Origin: SIG636 sp045537905
Lineage (GTDB): Bacteria; Bacillota; Clostridia; Oscillospirales; CAG-382
Length of the DNA stretch: 24,807 nt
Assembly (NCBI GenBank): GCA_045537905.1
Contig: JAZSQJ010000037.1
Span: 1-24,807, forward strand
Reading direction: 5' to 3'
Both the position numbers and the translations under genes were made by a program. This document shows positions 21,215 to 24,807 of this stretch, one piece after another. Within the stretch, counting starts at the first letter, position 1. Every line of letters begins with the position of its first letter. Below the pieces are notes generated by a model that was given only the letters and a program-made list of their open reading frames with translations, made no database searches and was not told the DNA's origin.

Positions 21215-24019
21215 TTAGCCCTTAAGATTTGCAGCCATGGCGATGTAGTCTGACGCAGAAACCGTGCCGTTACCGTCACAGTCGCTTGCTGCTTCAAATG
21301 CGCCTGTAAGGGTGATGGTAGCGGAGATAAAGTTCTTAAGAACGATGAAGTCGGATGCGGAAACGGAAGCATCGGAGTTAAGGTCGCCCTTAACAACGAA
21401 CTCACGGGATTCGGTACCCGAGGTAATGATGTAGCCTGTACCAACAAAGTCAGTGTCAGCAGCAACCGTACCGTCAGGCTTCTTGATGGCTACTTCGTTC
21501 ACAAATATCTCTTTAAGTTCCTTTACCGTTTTGGTTTCAGGTGTATTATCTACATATGACTTGTCGATTATAAAGGTGGGAGGTACCGGAGGATTAATAA
21601 TAACAGCGAAGGGATCCTTAACCTTGAAGTTAGCCTTAACCTTGGTTGCAGCGTTGCCGGTGATGAAGTTTGTGGTAGCGCCCTTGTCATTTACAAAGGT
21701 ACCGTTACCGGAAACGAGGGTCCAACCTGTAAACTCGTACTCATTACCGTCGTTGGGAGCAACTGCGGTAAGGGTTACCTGCATACCTTCTGCATAGTTA
21801 CCGCTGCCTGTACCGTTTTCAACGGTGAGAGGATAGGTGGTAACGTTCTTACCCCATACGGAGATCTCGGAAAGAGCCATTACGTATGCATTGGAAGTGA
21901 AGGATACGCGAACGTATCTTGCTGCAAAAGGAGTAAAGTCTATCTGGTGAGTAAAGAGGTTGGAGATTGCGGTGGTGCCGTTATAGGAGTTAAGCAAGGA
22001 ATCAAGTATACCGCTTGCCTTGGTGAAGGTAGCGTTATCATTGGAATACTCAACGCTCACAGAGCCTTCCTTGATGTCGCCCCAGCTTGCGCCGTTATTA
22101 TAAAGGTCGTGGATACCGATTCTGGTAACGTAACGGTTTTGACCAAGGTCGATGGTAACTGCTGCGGTACCGCCGGTACCCGTGAAGGATACGTACTCTG
22201 CACTGGTGGTGCTGCCTGCGGTAGACTTAGTGCCGTCGGTAAGCTTAGTGAGGTTAGTATCGGAATGTGCATCGCTGTAATAAGTGATTTCGGTAGAGCC
22301 CTTCCAAGTGGTGGTGTACTTCTTACCCTCTGAGTAGTTGGTAAGACCAACGGTGTCAAGGGAGCCTATAAAGGTGTAGTTAGCCTTGATAGAGCCGTCG
22401 CCGGTGCCCATGGTATAGGTGGTGCTTGCGCTGTTTACGTCAGCGATAGTGCCGTTACCGGAAACAACGGACCAGTTGGTGAACTTATAACCGGTCTTGG
22501 AGCTTGCCTTGATATTAACAACCTGACCTGCCTTATATCTGCCGGTGCCTGCGCCGTCGGATACGGTAAGAGCAAAGGTATCGCTGTAAGTAGCGGTAAG
22601 AACGATGTCGGAGCCGGAGATGGTAACAGAAGTGTTCATAGACTTCTTGCTACCGATCTTAGCGTAACCGGTGGTAAGATCCCAGATATCGAAAGCATAA
22701 GGTCTGCTCTCAGCGGTGATGGAGAGAACGGTGCCGTCTGCAACGTACTGCTCGGTAGAGCTGTAGTTAGAAGCGCCGTTGATCTTAACCTTATAAACCT
22801 TGGTAAGGTTGGAGATAGCGGTGCTGCCGCCGTCATAGTAAGCGGTTGTGCCGCTGATGTTGGTAACGTTAACTATAGAACCGCTGGAGGTACGGTAAGT
22901 ACCCAAACGGTAGCTGCCGGTTACGTAGGTAAGATTGGAAAGCTTAACCCAACCAACGGTGCCGTTGGAAAGAACTACGCGGCCCCAGTCGTAACCGATG
23001 GTCTGCACGTCCATAACCTGATTTGCAGCAACGGTGCCTACAACGCCGGTAGAGGTGTTACCTGCACGGTAAACGGAAACTGCGGAGGAGGACTTGTAAA
23101 GACCCTTCTTATAAGAAACGGTGTTGGGGTTGTAGTACTGGTTTTTAAGAGTATCGGTGGAAACATAGGATCCGCCGTATGCCTTGTAGTAGTCGTACAT
23201 TCTGTCAAGGAATACCTTGAAGTAGGTACCGTAGAAGTCAAACTTCTTACCGCCGGAGCCAAATACGTAACGCATCTGGATAGGGCAGTTCTTAGCAGCT
23301 GCAGAATAGTGCTGAGCTACCTGGGTGTAGGGGTTAAAGTTCATACCAACGCAAAGCCATGCAACAAGCTCTGCAAGATAGGTAGCGGTGCTGTCGAAGG
23401 TATTTGCATACCAGTCGTACATTTCATCACTGTCCCACTTTTCGCCGCTGAACGTATCAGTTGCGGGGAAGCCGGGGGTTGCAGTTTCAATACCTACTGC
23501 GGTGGAGTTAGAACAGTCGGAAATCCAACCCATTGCAGTCTTGGTAGCGGTATCGCTAGTGCCCCAGTAGTTGCCGCCTGCGTGCCAACCCTTTTCGTTA
23601 ACGGGTATCATCTGATAAATACCGTCGTTACCGCAGGTGAAGTGCCAGGAAACGTCAACGTCGGTGGTTTTACCGTAGGTATGGTTTGCAAGGGAGGTGG
23701 AGGTAGTAGGATATGCGCCGGTGTTATGTACAACTATGTATTTCTGATAGTTGTAAGTACCGCGGCCCTTTTTACCTGCCGCAAGAAAGTCTGCCTTAAC
23801 AAACTGTTCCCATCTTGTGCCTGCGCCAAGATAATAAGTAACGTTATTTGTCATAAGGTTATTATCGGGGGTGGGCATACTATCGGGAATAGTAATAACG
23901 GGAGCCACGAAGTCAGCATCCGCAATAACAGCGGCAGGCTGCATTGCAGTAAAGCTGAATACGCTGGCAGCAGTTATTACAGCGAGTATAAGTGCTGTTA
24001 AGCGTTTAGAAATGCTCAT
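21215..24019 (-). CDS. Secreted dockerin-bearing amidase, paralogue
   Basis: A 934-residue paralogue of the neighbouring amidase with the same domain order. Signal peptide at about 1-33. Amidase_2 at about 90-285 with I-V-V-H98-N-T, S-W-H126-F-T, and Q-H237-Y-S-A-A-A-K243-N-C245-P. SH3-like domain at about 306-365, InlB-type repeats at about 411-478, 484-549 and 730-799, a discoidin-like domain at about 556-723, and a type I dockerin at 878-934 (D-L-N-S-D-A-S-V-S-A-S-D; D-C-D-G-N-G-T-V-S-A-S-D). A proline-rich linker (N-P-P-V-P-P) precedes the dockerin, unlike the paralogue. H98, H237 and C245 keep zinc-ligand spacing. AGGAGG precedes the ATG. It has its own promoter and terminator, so the two genes can be regulated apart. 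Confidence 0.92.
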   Translation of the reverse strand: MSISKRLTALILAVITAASVFSFTAMQPAAVIADADFVAPVITIPDSMPTPDNNLMTNNVTYYLGAGTRWEQFVKADFLAAGKKGRGTYNYQKYIVVHNTGAYPTTSTSLANHTYGKTTDVDVSWHFTCGNDGIYQMIPVNEKGWHAGGNYWGTSDTATKTAMGWISDCSNSTAVGIETATPGFPATDTFSGEKWDSDEMYDWYANTFDSTATYLAELVAWLCVGMNFNPYTQVAQHYSAAAKNCPIQMRYVFGSGGKKFDFYGTYFKVFLDRMYDYYKAYGGSYVSTDTLKNQYYNPNTVSYKKGLYKSSSAVSVYRAGNTSTGVVGTVAANQVMDVQTIGYDWGRVVLSNGTVGWVKLSNLTYVTGSYRLGTYRTSSGSIVNVTNISGTTAYYDGGSTAISNLTKVYKVKINGASNYSSTEQYVADGTVLSITAESRPYAFDIWDLTTGYAKIGSKKSMNTSVTISGSDIVLTATYSDTFALTVSDGAGTGRYKAGQVVNIKASSKTGYKFTNWSVVSGNGTIADVNSASTTYTMGTGDGSIKANYTFIGSLDTVGLTNYSEGKKYTTTWKGSTEITYYSDAHSDTNLTKLTDGTKSTAGSTTSAEYVSFTGTGGTAAVTIDLGQNRYVTRIGIHDLYNNGASWGDIKEGSVSVEYSNDNATFTKASGILDSLLNSYNGTTAISNLFTHQIDFTPFAARYVRVSFTSNAYVMALSEISVWGKNVTTYPLTVENGTGSGNYAEGMQVTLTAVAPNDGNEYEFTGWTLVSGNGTFVNDKGATTNFITGNAATKVKANFKVKDPFAVIINPPVPPTFIIDKSYVDNTPETKTVKELKEIFVNEVAIKKPDGTVAADTDFVGTGYIITSGTESREFVVKGDLNSDASVSASDFIVLKNFISATITLTGAFEAASDCDGNGTVSASDYIAMAANLKG

Positions 24020-24058
24020 AAAAATTCCTCCTATTTTATAATATACTTTGGTATACGT

Positions 24059-24087
24059 AGAATAACATTATTTTCCGGCTTTGACAA
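24059..24087 (-). promoter_or_regulatory. Promoter of the second dockerin amidase gene
   Basis: On the minus strand a TTGTCA -35 box (24082-24087), a 17-base spacer and a TATTCT -10 box (24059-24064). The leader would be about 33 bases long and include the AGGAGG site. Confidence 0.65.
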
Positions 24088-24196
24088 GCAATTTTTCGTG
24101 TTTTTTACAGTGTTTTAGGCACTTTCGTAGCAATGCACAAAACACCCGTCCGCTTTTTGTGCAAAAAATCTATGCGGCGTTTCGCCCGTTGTCCGA

Positions 24197-24676
24197 TTAT
24201 TCGTCCTCTTCGTCCTCGTCTTCGTCGTCCAGATAATATATCCCGCTACGCTCTACCCTTTCAAAGTGGGTGTTTACGTACTCCCTTACCGCATCAAAGT
24301 CTTCTATATATAATATGCGGAAGTTTGTGCTTGTGACGCTTAGCCTGCCTACGCCGTGCTTTCTGTCAGAGGCGGTCTGAGTCAGAGTAAAGTAGCTTCT
24401 GTCCACGTCCCTTATATCGTACTTCCGTCCGTCGGGATAGCTTATCTCCAGGCTGTCCCCCTTAAAGCTGAGGGTAACGTCCCCATTTTTCACGGAGCGG
24501 TAATACGCCCAGCCCAGGGCTATCGCCAACAGCCCCTCGTATATCAAAAGGTTTTTAACGTTGACGTAAAACAGGGCGACAATAACCGCGGACAGTATGA
24601 CGAAAATTACGGACAGGCTTTTAAGGTCGCTGCTTTTACGCAGCCTTGTGTTTGTTTTTACAGTCAATTTGTCCAT
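24197..24676 (-). CDS. Two-helix membrane protein of unknown function
   Basis: A 159-residue protein. A basic N-terminus (K-T-N-T-R-L-R-K) precedes two membrane helices (about 21-39 and 43-59). A soluble part follows with a beta-rich pattern (V-T-L-S-F-K-G-D-S-L-E-I-S-Y-P-D-G-R-K-Y-D-I) resembling bacterial PH-like domains of small membrane proteins. The extreme C-terminus is strongly acidic, with ten consecutive D/E residues. GGGAG precedes the ATG, and the start overlaps the end of deoC by 13 bases, so the two genes are translationally coupled. The function is not recognised. Confidence 0.75.
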   Translation of the reverse strand: MDKLTVKTNTRLRKSSDLKSLSVIFVILSAVIVALFYVNVKNLLIYEGLLAIALGWAYYRSVKNGDVTLSFKGDSLEISYPDGRKYDIRDVDRSYFTLTQTASDRKHGVGRLSVTSTNFRILYIEDFDAVREYVNTHFERVERSGIYYLDDEDEDEEDE

Positions 24677-24807
24677 TCTGCTTCTCCCTCACTGTTTTTA
24701 AGAGCTTTTACTATACGGCTGGTGCCCAATCTTTCTGCACCTGCCTCAAGAAAGGCTATGCCGTCCTCTGTGCCGGATATGCCTCCCGCCGCCTTTACCT
24801 TAAGCCC
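24664..24807 (-). CDS. deoC: Deoxyribose-phosphate aldolase, C-terminal part
   Basis: Only the last 47 residues are in the window. They contain V-K-A-A-G-G-I, then E-A-G-A-E-R-L-G-T-S-R, the conserved end of DeoC: the K-A-A-G-G-I box holds the active-site lysine region and G-T-S-R binds phosphate. The enzyme splits 2-deoxyribose-5-phosphate into glyceraldehyde-3-phosphate and acetaldehyde. The reading frame ends 13 bases inside the membrane protein gene. The 5' part lies beyond the right edge. Confidence 0.88.
   Translation of the reverse strand, partial: GLKVKAAGGISGTEDGIAFLEAGAERLGTSRIVKALKNSEGEAEWTN

Noticed and set aside
24135..24162. Terminator after the two-helix membrane protein gene
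   Set aside because: GCACAAAA and TTTTGTGC can pair, but no T tract follows on the minus strand.

Overview
The window looks like chromosomal DNA of a Gram-positive, probably gut-associated anaerobe of the Clostridia (Oscillospirales/Ruminococcaceae-like). Evidence: strong AAGGAGG-type ribosome binding sites, TTGACA/TATAAT promoters, type I dockerin modules, a small protein resembling the Clostridia-restricted DUF6472 family, and dense palindromic intergenic repeats of a kind common in such genomes. The organism is inferred from gene content only.

Region 1 (1-6701) is an accessory block. It holds the first codons of a minus-strand gene, a minus-strand AAA ATPase with a DUF234-like C-terminus, a 650-base non-coding control region, and a plus-strand module: excisionase-like HTH protein, RepA-like RecA-fold ATPase, two ribbon-helix-helix/MobC-like mobilization proteins, a ParB-like protein and a tyrosine integrase. 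The integrase gene ends about 95 bases from the 3' end of a tRNA-Ser(CGA) gene, a typical integration site. No relaxase is visible, but a structured oriT-like segment lies just before mobC, so the block reads as an integrative mobilizable element that would need a helper. To the right of the tRNA are two truncated tRNA-Ser 5' ends, probably scars of earlier events.

Region 2 (7210-9848) is host-like: an SPFH/Band-7 membrane protein translationally coupled to a small Arc-like protein behind a consensus promoter with a possible operator, then an FAD oxidoreductase ending in a Rieske [2Fe-2S] domain. A 25-base-periodic hairpin array follows.

Region 3 (10276-14984) is a minus-strand operon: PflX-like radical SAM protein, VanX-like D-Ala-D-Ala dipeptidase, a 58-residue Cys-containing protein, a PLP aminotransferase and oligoendopeptidase F, with a promoter at the start and a 17-bp terminator stem at the end. 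Upstream lies about 1 kb of repeats: a tandem duplication of about 387 bases carrying MITE-like elements.

Region 4 (15869-24087) is the most interesting part. It encodes a surface protein (signal peptide, discoidin-like domain, SVD repeats, a domain with a cohesin-like pattern, SVE repeats, TGD/transmembrane/KK tail) and two paralogous secreted N-acetylmuramoyl-L-alanine amidases. Each amidase carries an SH3 domain, InlB-type repeats, an F5/8-type-C-like domain and a C-terminal type I dockerin. Together they could form a cell-wall-lytic complex analogous to a cellulosome; the cohesin assignment is the weak link.

Region 5 (24197-24807) holds a two-helix membrane protein overlapping the 3' end of deoC.
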